A stretch of DNA of 64,000 bases, from positions 620,001 to 684,000 of the forward strand of contig CM074136.1 of NCBI GenBank assembly GCA_037178625.1, in the 5' to 3' direction. The notes under the pieces are model-generated. The model made no database searches. It saw only the letters and a program-made list of their open reading frames with translations, and was not told the DNA's origin. The stretch is from Skeletonema tropicum (lineage: Eukaryota; Bacillariophyta; Thalassiosirophyceae; Thalassiosirales; Thalassiosiraceae). Position 1 is the first letter of the stretch, and every line of letters starts with the position of its first letter. The translations under genes and the position numbers were made by a program. Positions 19,727 through 27,770 of the stretch are shown one piece after another.

Positions 19727-21730
19727 TCAGTCTTCACACTCGGGATCAGAGGAGGGTTTCACAGGCTGTGGACCAAGGATAAACGATGAACTGTCGCCGG
19801 GGAAGTAATATTTCACTACCTTTTCAAACCTCTTCTTTTGCGATTCGCAGACAATGGGAAGAGCTGGGTCCTCAGCGAGATTGTTATACTCAAGCCTCTT
19901 CAAACGAAGATGATCCAATATCTTTCCAAAACAATACGGGCTATGCTCAATGAGGGTTGCATCCTTATTTACTTTCTCTTTGAGACATTTGATCTCATCG
20001 AAGAGGAGGCAGATCGTTCCCACACGTTCGACTCCAAGCATCTTCAATCCTTCTTTATCCAAGGCAAGCAGCTCCAACCCATTGATTTCATTCTCCCAAA
20101 ATAGGCTTGCGACATCATCTGGAATGCCTTCGATTGTTTTCACCCAATTCGTCACATCATCTGGTGTCCACTTCTTAACTTTTGTGCTGCTGCCGTCGCC
20201 TTGCTCCGTCCACTTTGTATCGTCGAATTGCTGTGCAAGCACTGAATCCTGTGCAATCATCAAAGTAGAACGTTTTGTGGCCATCATTGTACCACTAACA
20301 TTTAGCGTGATGATATCACTGCTACCACCATTTGTCAACGATAATGAATCAATGAAGCTTCGCTCGTCTGCGAAGCTCTCTTCCAATGAAGTTATTTCCG
20401 CTTCGAGTGCACTGAGAGACTTCCACTTCTCGTTGATGGCTTCGTTAACTTCCTTCGTGAATCGGTCAACTGTAGGTGGATTCTTCGCAGAATTGGAGGA
20501 GCGCTGTTTCCGCTTCCGTGGATCGAGATGAATGGGCTCACCTTCATTTACGCGAAATACTTCAATACGATTGATCTCATATTCTTTATTACCTGTCATC
20601 GAGGCCGGGCCACGATCATATGCGATTCCAGTATTGAGAGTAAGTGTTGAACCTGAGACAATCAAATCATGTTTTTGTGCTGATTCGTAGTTGTAATCGT
20701 AACGATCACCGCTGCTATCTCTTCCCCCAAACGCTGGACCGAATGCACTATCCATTGCTCTCTCGTTATCTTTTTCTTTGAGTTTCATTTTGAGAGGTGG
20801 TATCTCAAATCCAGAGAGTGCAAAAAGGAATGCTTTGTCTGCGTTGGAGTAGGTATTGCTATAATACGATTTGCGCCATGATGTATTGGTGTACCCCCCA
20901 ACAATATCTCCCGCTGTAGTTTCAATAACAGTAAGTGTAGGTCCTTTGTAGTCGCATTTGTCATGAAAAGCGCTGTCCGATAAGCCATCTCTTGATGAGC
21001 AATAGAGAAGATGCAATTCTCCACCGCCACCTGCTCCATCATTATTCAACCAACCTTGGATAGTTTTGCCGTGAGAAACCCTCTTGATAATTTCGCTATC
21101 AACAATCAGTGGTAATCCAAACAACTGAAGCTGATGCTGGAACTCATGTTCAAGTTCTTCATGTACAGTTGGGTATTCAGGTGGATCATCTTCAGTTGAG
21201 ATGGCCAACTCGTTCAAATAATCGACAATCACCTGAAAGCAATCGCCATTAAGATCCAAAAATATCCTACCGCTGCTGTCTCGTTGTAACAATTTATCCC
21301 AGCGGCCACCAAATAGTGCATCTAATCTTGTCCCCTTCCATTGACACAGTATGCCTCTTTTAGCAGCAATTATTTTCCCTCCGACATTAATTTCAATTAG
21401 ATCATCTTCAGAGACATTCAAACTGCCATTCTCTGCGGCAGTTTCCTCCTTTTTAATCTCGAAATCAAACAGCAGATTACGCAACCTCTGTTCTTCATCT
21501 TTAAGCTTATGAATTTCAGCAGCACGGTCACGATCGATAGCGTCTAGAGCGGCTTGAAGTTTTGTGTTTACACTATCGAGTTGTTCCATCTCATTCACTT
21601 TTCTATTGGCTGTTATTTTGACGACACAAGGGATATTCTCAACGGCAGGCATATCATTGCCAGTTGCCAGTTCCACTTTGATCGCATGGACTCCAATCTC
21701 CAATTTTCCGCCAAAGCATCCTACTATCAT
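19727..21730 (-). CDS. BTB(T1)-TLDc-BTB protein with SAM domain nested in the second BTB
   Basis: A 667-residue protein from the first in-frame ATG (21730); the open frame reaches nine codons further without an ATG. Domains: coiled coil ~50-95 (LQAALDAIDRDRAAEIHKLK); T1/BTB ~112-182 (IEINVGGKIIAAKRG, then GRIFLDLNGDCFQVIVDYL); TLDc ~225-395 (LLYCSSRDG, FGPAFGGRD); a linker and helix ~425-460; a second T1-like start ~471-510 (ITLNVSGTMMATKRSTL); SAM ~518-583 (KKWTPDDVTNWVKTIEG, LKMLGVERVG); then the T1 second half ~590-645 (SPYCFGKILDHLRLK). T1 domains oligomerise and may recruit cullin-3; TLDc domains occur in oxidation-resistance and V-ATPase regulators. It is intact and head-to-head with the ankyrin gene at 22307. 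Partial relics lie beside other ankyrin genes (13540, 17888, 50806). Confidence 0.82.
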   Translation of the reverse strand: MIVGCFGGKLEIGVHAIKVELATGNDMPAVENIPCVVKITANRKVNEMEQLDSVNTKLQAALDAIDRDRAAEIHKLKDEEQRLRNLLFDFEIKKEETAAENGSLNVSEDDLIEINVGGKIIAAKRGILCQWKGTRLDALFGGRWDKLLQRDSSGRIFLDLNGDCFQVIVDYLNELAISTEDDPPEYPTVHEELEHEFQHQLQLFGLPLIVDSEIIKRVSHGKTIQGWLNNDGAGGGGELHLLYCSSRDGLSDSAFHDKCDYKGPTLTVIETTAGDIVGGYTNTSWRKSYYSNTYSNADKAFLFALSGFEIPPLKMKLKEKDNERAMDSAFGPAFGGRDSSGDRYDYNYESAQKHDLIVSGSTLTLNTGIAYDRGPASMTGNKEYEINRIEVFRVNEGEPIHLDPRKRKQRSSNSAKNPPTVDRFTKEVNEAINEKWKSLSALEAEITSLEESFADERSFIDSLSLTNGGSSDIITLNVSGTMMATKRSTLMIAQDSVLAQQFDDTKWTEQGDGSSTKVKKWTPDDVTNWVKTIEGIPDDVASLFWENEINGLELLALDKEGLKMLGVERVGTICLLFDEIKCLKEKVNKDATLIEHSPYCFGKILDHLRLKRLEYNNLAEDPALPIVCESQKKRFEKVVKYYFPGDSSSFILGPQPVKPSSDPECED

Positions 21731-21879
21731 CGGAATCAGTACTGTGTTGTCCGCCAATCGATCTCTTGTCTACGAGATGAATGTAATGAATGAAGGTGAA
21801 TCCGTGAATGAAGAGGACTAGACTCGCGCGCCGCGCCACTAGGAGGGGTGATCCCGTACGTAGAACTATACTAATTCCT

Positions 21880-22180
21880 AAATGTAACAGATTTGTCGCC
21901 GGCTTGATTTGGATTTTTACCCGTGTAACAGCTGCCGCGAGTTCTACTGCCGCCAGTTGAATTCCGCTTGTTACCCGTGTAACAATCTCACGGACACAGC
22001 TTGGTGATGATAGTGGGAGAGATAAGGAGAGACACCCATCCGAAACGAATCTGTGACATGACACAATTCTCCGTGAGATTGTCACCGTAACAGATTCCTC
22101 GTAGGTCTGGTATGTTTCTACGTAGGAACGCCGCCGCCGCCAGAGATGTAAATGTTACCATGTAACAATCTCACGGACGG
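21880..22180. promoter_or_regulatory. Divergent promoter region with repeated GTAACA/TCTCACGGA motifs
   Basis: It lies between the BTB gene (minus) and the ankyrin gene (plus). TGTAACAATCTCACGGAC occurs at about 21979 and 22161, and its inverted form (TCCGTGAGATTGTCACCGTA) at about 22070; further GTAACAG or GTGTAACA copies are at 21883, 21923 and 22087. The inverted arrangement could be a two-sided regulatory site or the remains of a small palindromic element. Confidence 0.5.
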
Positions 22181-22283
22181 GTTCCTACCACCTACAAAGG
22201 AAACCCCTCACCCCTCCTTCGCCACTCCCCACTAACTCCCAGCCAGCTATATCTAGCTATTACCCAGCTTCATCATAATCACT

Positions 22284-22306
22284 CAATCTGATCTCGGCTA
22301 ACAACC
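22284..22306 (+). promoter_or_regulatory. Conserved pre-ATG motif of ankyrin genes
   Basis: CAATCTGATCTCGGCTAACA then ACC and ATG at 22307. It is three bases longer than in the other copies (CTAACAACC against CTAACC). Confidence 0.5.
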
Positions 22307-23875
22307 ATGGACGACGATAATGGTAGCAGAATGTTAGCTGTTACTAAATCGCTGGTAGCATTGTCTTTTTATTGTAGCTCGGACTCGCTTTCAGAAGAGG
22401 GCCTACGTAAAATGTTTGAACGACATGGGTTGACGCCCAATAATCATGCCAATAATTCGGTCATCAATGATGGGAGTGAATATAAATTCTTCTTTCAGGC
22501 ATGCGTCAATGAACGAGTCAACGAGGGAATAATTCAATGTCTTCTCGAATATTTTCCTGCTGCTGCCAGTGCAACTACGAGTAGGTTTAGGTGGTCACCG
22601 CTCCATGTTGCATGCAAACACCAAAATAATGTGTCACTCGGTGTAATCCGACTTTTGATTGATGCCGCACCAGCCTCTCTTCGTATGGCAGATGCTAGCG
22701 GTTGGATGCCTCTTCACCATTTATGTGCGAACAAAAACGTGGACGAAATGAAAGCAATCGCAATATTGAAGTTGTTTATCGAGAAGTGCCCTGAAGCAGT
22801 CCGGCATGCTAGCAATGAAGGCTGTCTTCCAATTCACATGGCAGCGGACTTTAAACCTCCTGAGTTTTGCCGTCTGTTGATCGAAGCATATCCTGGATCT
22901 GAGCGAATAGCCAATGCCAGGGGCATGCTTCCTCTCCATCATGCATGCAAGGATAATACCTTTTCGACGGTAGAATATTTATACAAACTCCACCCCGATG
23001 CCATCAATCATGCAACGGCAAGAGGAGCAAGAGGTGAACTTTACCCGATTCACTACGCACTTGTAAGTATTCATGGTAGAGAAGATCCAGTACCAGCCGC
23101 AAAGATTGTGCGCTTCATACTGAATTGTGATCCCAATGTGGCGCTACAAAAGTGGCAAGGAAGGTCTCTTTTTAACATTGGTTGTCGTTTGAATTATGAT
23201 GATTCAAACATTGACACCGCTATTGAAGTGATCAATGCAATATATGATGCGCACCCTGAAGCGATCGAAGATGATGAACTTGCGTCCGATGTGCAAGAAT
23301 GTCATGAACAAGTGCAAGTATTTCTCTACACCCAGTTAGTCTATGCTCGCCAAGCCGTAGATCACCGGCAGATGACAACACCTGATGGCAATGGGCAACT
23401 CCCTCTCCACAGAGCACTTCAAAGCAATGTCGGGCTTGGCTCCATCAAGCTGTTAATTAGAGGCAACCCTCGTGCTCTTCAATCTCCCGATTATAGAGGT
23501 GTATTGCCCTTGCACATTGCATGTCGACATCATGATTCCACTGATGTTGTGCGTTACTTGATTGGACTCGGTACTGCAACTCTCGACGCCGTGGATAGGA
23601 ATGGAAACGCTGCCCTCCATCATGCTTGTCGTGGTGCAAAGTATGACATAATAGCAGCGCTTTTAGGAGATCATGATGCCGTGTCAGTATCGCGACAGAA
23701 TGCTCACGGGAAGCTTCCTATTGATTTGCTTTGGGGAAGTAGTGCAGTGGAAGATAGAGATGGCCGTGAATATGTGGAGATCATCTTTCGTCTTCTGAAG
23801 GCATACCCCGAGACTGTGATGATTGCAATGATGAAAGAGCAAGGTAAGGCTGGTGGCAAACTCCCTCTCATGTAA
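22307..23875 (+). CDS. Ankyrin-repeat protein (522 aa)
   Basis: An intact single-exon frame (MDDDNGSRML...). N-terminal region SDSLSEEGLRKMFERHGL, then about ten units with cores WSPLHVAC, WMPLHHLC, LPIHMAA, MLPLHHAC, LYPIHYAL, GQLPLHRAL, VLPLHIAC, NAALHHAC and GKLPIDLLW. The end GKAGGKLPLM replaces the KRKFGK-type tail of the genes at 9532-13200 and is shared with all ankyrin genes downstream, so this copy links the two groups: older promoter type, newer C-terminus. It is the only full ankyrin gene here still paired with an intact BTB gene. A W-family gene lies convergent just downstream. Confidence 0.88.
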   Translation: MDDDNGSRMLAVTKSLVALSFYCSSDSLSEEGLRKMFERHGLTPNNHANNSVINDGSEYKFFFQACVNERVNEGIIQCLLEYFPAAASATTSRFRWSPLHVACKHQNNVSLGVIRLLIDAAPASLRMADASGWMPLHHLCANKNVDEMKAIAILKLFIEKCPEAVRHASNEGCLPIHMAADFKPPEFCRLLIEAYPGSERIANARGMLPLHHACKDNTFSTVEYLYKLHPDAINHATARGARGELYPIHYALVSIHGREDPVPAAKIVRFILNCDPNVALQKWQGRSLFNIGCRLNYDDSNIDTAIEVINAIYDAHPEAIEDDELASDVQECHEQVQVFLYTQLVYARQAVDHRQMTTPDGNGQLPLHRALQSNVGLGSIKLLIRGNPRALQSPDYRGVLPLHIACRHHDSTDVVRYLIGLGTATLDAVDRNGNAALHHACRGAKYDIIAALLGDHDAVSVSRQNAHGKLPIDLLWGSSAVEDRDGREYVEIIFRLLKAYPETVMIAMMKEQGKAGGKLPLM

Positions 23876-23940
23876 AATATTAGATCTCCTCATTTGATAC
23901 GTCTATACTCTTTTACCAGCAATTCAATGCCAATGTTCAA

Positions 23941-24622
23941 TTAGAAGAGCTCGTGTTCCTTGTGATCGACCAGCTTACCTATATCACCTAAATTACCTCT
24001 TCCTTGATGGCATGGACGACCAATTGCAAGCGATGTAGTACCTCCGCCAAAGGACGCTTTTGTATCGACTTCTTGCGGCCGCTTGGTGATATTGAAACTC
24101 GTCTTGGCATTGGCATCATCGCCCTCACCTGACTCTCTGTCTCTGCTCAGTTTTAGTCAACATATTATCTGACCAGATATCACTCTGTAGAGCAAGCCCG
24201 GCAACATGAGCACACTCTCTTGCCCATCGAGAGTTCTTCTCCGCTACACTGGCAAGTGATGAGAGTGCAGTGTTAGTCTCATGGCTATCCACATCACCAA
24301 GACCTCTCCTCAACCTCAGCTCCCGAGACAGTCTCTGAAACGCCTGTTCCTCGAACACAGCCGCCTTCAATACTGCACGTCGGGCGGAGTAGTTCTGTCT
24401 GCAGATGAGCTTCTCTAGACCAAGGATGTTGTCAAGGTTACCATCGAAGGAACCTGCACCGATTTTGTCTCTGGCCTTTCTGGCGTAGAGAGTTGAATGG
24501 AGCTGGAATTGTTCAACATCATCACTTGAATACCAAAGCTTGTCTTCGATGCCTCCCGTGAGGTCATCGAGGACGATTACCGTGCAGGTCGGAGCAAAGC
24601 GGACTTGTTGCTTGTTGTTCAT
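23941..24622 (-). CDS. LWYS-family small protein (W), 165 aa, C-terminus shortened
   Basis: ATG at 24622; the frame closes at 24125, but homology to the full 233-residue form (44466-45167) continues to about 23941. A 20-base deletion near 24131, compared with the full copy, shifts the frame after TEQRQR. Features: N-terminal beta-like VRFAPTCTVIVLDD, the motif KLWYSSDDVEQF (residues ~29-40), then a helical region rich in Arg and Ala (RKARDKIG, RRAVLKAAVFEEQ, LASVAEKNSRWARECA). I recall similar uncharacterised proteins with a LWYS-type motif from stramenopiles; no function can be given. It converges on the ankyrin gene at 22307. Confidence 0.7.
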
Positions 24623-24963
24623 GCTGCTAGCTTTCGATGTTTCACGTGTTTATATTGTAAAGTATGACAACAGACACCAACATTCCTCCATTCAGCTCGC
24701 GAAGCATGGAGAGAGCGAGAAGCAAGCAAGAGTGATGTCCTGGACATCATATGGCGCTGCCGTGTCCGGCCGGCCCATCTTTACTCTAGTCTTAGAGAGT
24801 GCCGCTTGAAAAGGGTTAACCCTTCTGTTTTGTATTCTTTTTCGAAACACAAATACATATATAGTTGGAATGGAATGAAGATGGCCGTCAACCAAACGGT
24901 GAGGCAGATAAGTACCTATTTACAATATCAACATTCACTTAGGAAAATACATAGGTAAAAATG
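24623..24963. promoter_or_regulatory. Upstream region of W, with GGGTTAACCC palindrome
   Basis: First of seven copies of this region. It holds a perfect 14-bp palindrome AAGGGTTAACCCTT at 24811-24824, a CCGGCCGG core near 24767, and a near-palindrome GATGTCCTGGACATC near 24734. It ends at 24963, where the 8.16-kb insertion begins. Being upstream of W on one side and of ankyrin or spacer modules on the other, it may act as a divergent promoter. Confidence 0.45.
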
Positions 24964-25993
24964 TGGAAATTTTGACCAAAAGTGCAACTCATAATTCAAC
25001 TTATCGTGTAGTGAAATACTCTAAGCCCTTTCATCGTGAAATCACCATCTATCACCGAACACACAAGCAAGATGATGATGACACTTCTGCGCCGACGAGA
25101 GGCAACAAACAAGTGGGAAGTGCTGGACGAATGATAAAAGATTATCTCCTCTCTCAAGACTCTCCTACGGATCAAATTCTGAAGACAGCACTCTCGTGTA
25201 ACCACCGTATTTACGCAAATAATGCACAGACATCACTTTTTGTGTGCTGGCACCACAACTCTCACGTCGACTGCTGCTACACCATAGACGATTGGCATGC
25301 AACCGAACCAAAATACACGGAGAACATGTGTGATGTTGCCGCCAATATGGTACCTTTTCAAGCGCTGTCGATCTCGAATAAACACTCAACACGTGATGAT
25401 GCTGTTTGACGTCGCTCGACGTCAACCATATAAGATACGTTGGGTAAAGCTACCGTCTCTTCTCGCAGTATATTTACTCATATAATCGTTCATACTGATC
25501 TGCTCCGTCACAGGATGGGTTTTTGTGGTCGTTCGTGGCTGCGTCGTTCGCGTATGCAAGTTGCTTTGTCGCTAATGAAAGAGGGCACATCTCCGTCCAA
25601 AATCTGTCCACACACAACAATCAGCATGTACTATGAAAAACATCGGCAATGACACATAGAGAAAGCTCTATTTGAGCCGGCTTGAGGCTCTGTGTCAGCA
25701 GAGAAGGTTGTGTAGTGTAATATGAATGTATATATTGCAAGCATTTCTGATGCACAAGTTTACAAAAGAAGGTGCAAGCAGATGAGGAATTAGTTGGCCA
25801 TGAAAGCCTCAATCCTGAACCAGAGAGTGCAAGCAGTTGTAGGAAGAGTAGAAATAGTTAATGCATTAGATTATTATTGTTGTTCTTGGCAGTACTTGCT
25901 CATTCGTCTCACTTATGTACTAGAGAGGCACGTGAGAACGGCGGCATGCAGGATCTTCTAGCGTATTCAATCTGCGTAGGAACTAGTACCTTC

Positions 25994-26011
25994 GAGTTGA
26001 ATATTCAACTC
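25994..26011. repeat. 18-bp perfect palindrome
   Basis: GAGTTGAATATTCAACTC, lying ~60 bases before the retrotransposon target. No function evident. Confidence 0.6.
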
Positions 26012-26067
26012 AAAAAATTCAACCCAAAATGCAACTCGGCACATGCACGAAAAGCTAAAAAATGTGG

Positions 26068-26072
26068 GTGAA
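26068..26072. repeat. Target-site duplication GTGAA, left copy
   Basis: GTGAA before TGTCACACC; repeated at 31947-31951 after the 3' LTR. Confidence 0.95.
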
Positions 26073-26299
26073 TGTCACACCTACGTAGTGTCGGACATCA
26101 ATCAAATTCATATTTATGTTATCTGGTTTCTCGTTTCTCAATATGTTTCGGAATGCTTTCTCGCGGCCATCGCCAATGAAAGCACAAGTTGAACCGAACC
26201 CAAAAACGTTGATCGTTTCCTTTATATTTTAAGTCATAATAATTCTATTCGTTACATCTATTGATCAATAATAAGCTCAATTGTTAGCTAGATTGGACA
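26073..26299 (+). repeat. 5' LTR (227 bp)
   Basis: Starts TGTCACACC and ends TTGGACA, with TG/CA termini. A TATA-like CCTTTATATTTTAAG lies at about 26219. The internal region begins CAGTATTAATACTCCC; I cannot assign the tRNA primer. Confidence 0.95.
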
Positions 26300-26350
26300 C
26301 AGTATTAATACTCCCATATAAACCAACCAAGAAGAAAAACTACGTACAAA

Positions 26351-27697
26351 ATGAATACCTACAAATCAAAGAACGCATGGTTGTTTCATACCAGGTACGC
26401 TCGGAACGAACTCACCTCCAAAAGTGCAGCAGCGCTCAGGGAGATGCCTCGTTTCGGAAGTAAAAGGATCTATGGACTTCGCCCAGATGGAAGCAAGATT
26501 GAGGAAGACTTCATTGTGTTCAGGGATAACGCACCTAGTACGGAACTTGAACATTACTTGGGCCAAGCCGAATCCTACGTCAACATGGCGGATGAATGTC
26601 AATGGGCCCCAGCCACTCGCTTCGCCAACTACGGGAAGCTTCTCGATGGACCTGCAAAGAACACGTGGAGGAAGCTGATGGATGAGGGACATGACTACTG
26701 GGATAACAATAATCAAGCGACCGATCAGGACTTCGTGGATGCTCTTGGTGCCTATTTCATCATGTGGACAAAACATCCTAACCCCGGTGATGCCTTCGAT
26801 CAGCACATCCTTCGCATCCAGTACAAACACCAGAAGGAATTCAACCTACCAGTCAAGCCAAGCAACTTCGTGGATCGAATGTCAGAACTTTGGAGATACA
26901 GTGAGATGATGCCTCGTATAGGAGCGCAATGTTCCGATATGCAAAAGACTACTGCTCTGATGCTTGGTCTCCCCGAGGAGGCCAAAGATTTCCTCCAAGA
27001 TGAGAAGGACGTTGATGTTTATGACCTCCAAGGTAATGGTAACAACGCCCTTGTATGGACCGACGTAATGGAGTATCTAGAGGCCTGGTGGTCTCGAGAT
27101 TACGGCAAGGAAGTCCGAAAGAAGTATCAACAGCAAGAAGAGAAGAAGAGGAAGAGGAAGGATGACGACGATGACGATGAAGCCGATGGAGATGGAGGCC
27201 AAGATCGACGTCAACGGAAGAAGAAGAAGAATAACCGCAATAAGAGCGGTCGCAATGGCAATGGGAACAACAGTAACAACACCAACAACGGCAAGGAGTT
27301 CCACTCCAAGCAATGTTCAATTCATCCTGATCACAACCATAAGTGGAAAGACTGTATCTATTGTTTCAACGGGTCTAATTTCAAGAAGGAGCTTGCTGAG
27401 AAGTTCTATCAAGGCAAAACCAGGACGTCTGCCCCATATTGGTGGAAGAAAGGTTATGAGCGTCGTTTCAAGAGCAACGAGCAAGAACCCCCGCAACAGC
27501 AACATGGATCTTACCTCGTAGCTCCTCAACAACCTGCTCAACTACCTCCAGCTCCAGTTCCCCAAGCACCTCCGCAACCAGCTCCAATGTTTGCTACGTC
27601 TGCAGCAACAGCTCCGTCAGCACCTGTTCAACAGCAACTTTATTCCATCCAAGTTAATGCCCAAGGTCAACGAGTCTTCGTCCCTCATCAGGCCTGA
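26351..27697 (+). CDS. gag: gag polyprotein of retrotransposon copy 2
   Basis: 448 residues from ATG 52 bases after the 5' LTR. Forms the particle that packages element RNA. Capsid-like region to about residue 260; charged region KKRKRKDDDDDDE followed by RRQRKKKKNNRNKSG; a Cys/His cluster at ~322-335 (CSIHPDHNHKWKDC) as probable zinc-binding knuckle; Pro/Gln-rich end (PAPVPQAPPQPAP). Terminates with GCC UGA at 27695-27697, and the same frame stays open into pol. Confidence 0.93.
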   Translation: MNTYKSKNAWLFHTRYARNELTSKSAAALREMPRFGSKRIYGLRPDGSKIEEDFIVFRDNAPSTELEHYLGQAESYVNMADECQWAPATRFANYGKLLDGPAKNTWRKLMDEGHDYWDNNNQATDQDFVDALGAYFIMWTKHPNPGDAFDQHILRIQYKHQKEFNLPVKPSNFVDRMSELWRYSEMMPRIGAQCSDMQKTTALMLGLPEEAKDFLQDEKDVDVYDLQGNGNNALVWTDVMEYLEAWWSRDYGKEVRKKYQQQEEKKRKRKDDDDDDEADGDGGQDRRQRKKKKNNRNKSGRNGNGNNSNNTNNGKEFHSKQCSIHPDHNHKWKDCIYCFNGSNFKKELAEKFYQGKTRTSAPYWWKKGYERRFKSNEQEPPQQQHGSYLVAPQQPAQLPPAPVPQAPPQPAPMFATSAATAPSAPVQQQLYSIQVNAQGQRVFVPHQA

Positions 27698-27770
27698 AAC
27701 GCCGACCCTGTTGGGAATTGCACTACTTTCATCGATATCTATTCTACGAGCCTTGAAGAAGTAACAGGGT
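27695..27770 (+). promoter_or_regulatory. Candidate stop-codon readthrough signal (UGA plus stem-loop)
   Basis: The gag UGA (27695-27697) is followed, after seven bases, by ACCCTGTT (27705-27712), which is perfectly complementary to AACAGGGT (27763-27770). The 50-base loop lies in the pol frame, which has no ATG for about the first 90 codons. The layout resembles the UAG-spacer-structure signal of gammaretroviruses. The same arrangement is present in copy 1 (minus strand, about 7711-7636). Confidence 0.55.

Noticed and set aside
20785..22085. Antisense or upstream open frames around the BTB gene, including a 143-codon frame at 21654-22085
   Set aside because: It overlaps the BTB start out of frame and the repeat-rich promoter; no domain.
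24963..25409. 148-codon open frame at the left end of the large insertion
   Set aside because: No recognisable domain, starts at GTG, and spans the insertion border; could be chance. Mentioned under the insertion only.
26800..27541. Several long open frames antisense to gag and pol
   Set aside because: Shadow frames of the strongly coding retrotransposon genes; no independent motif.
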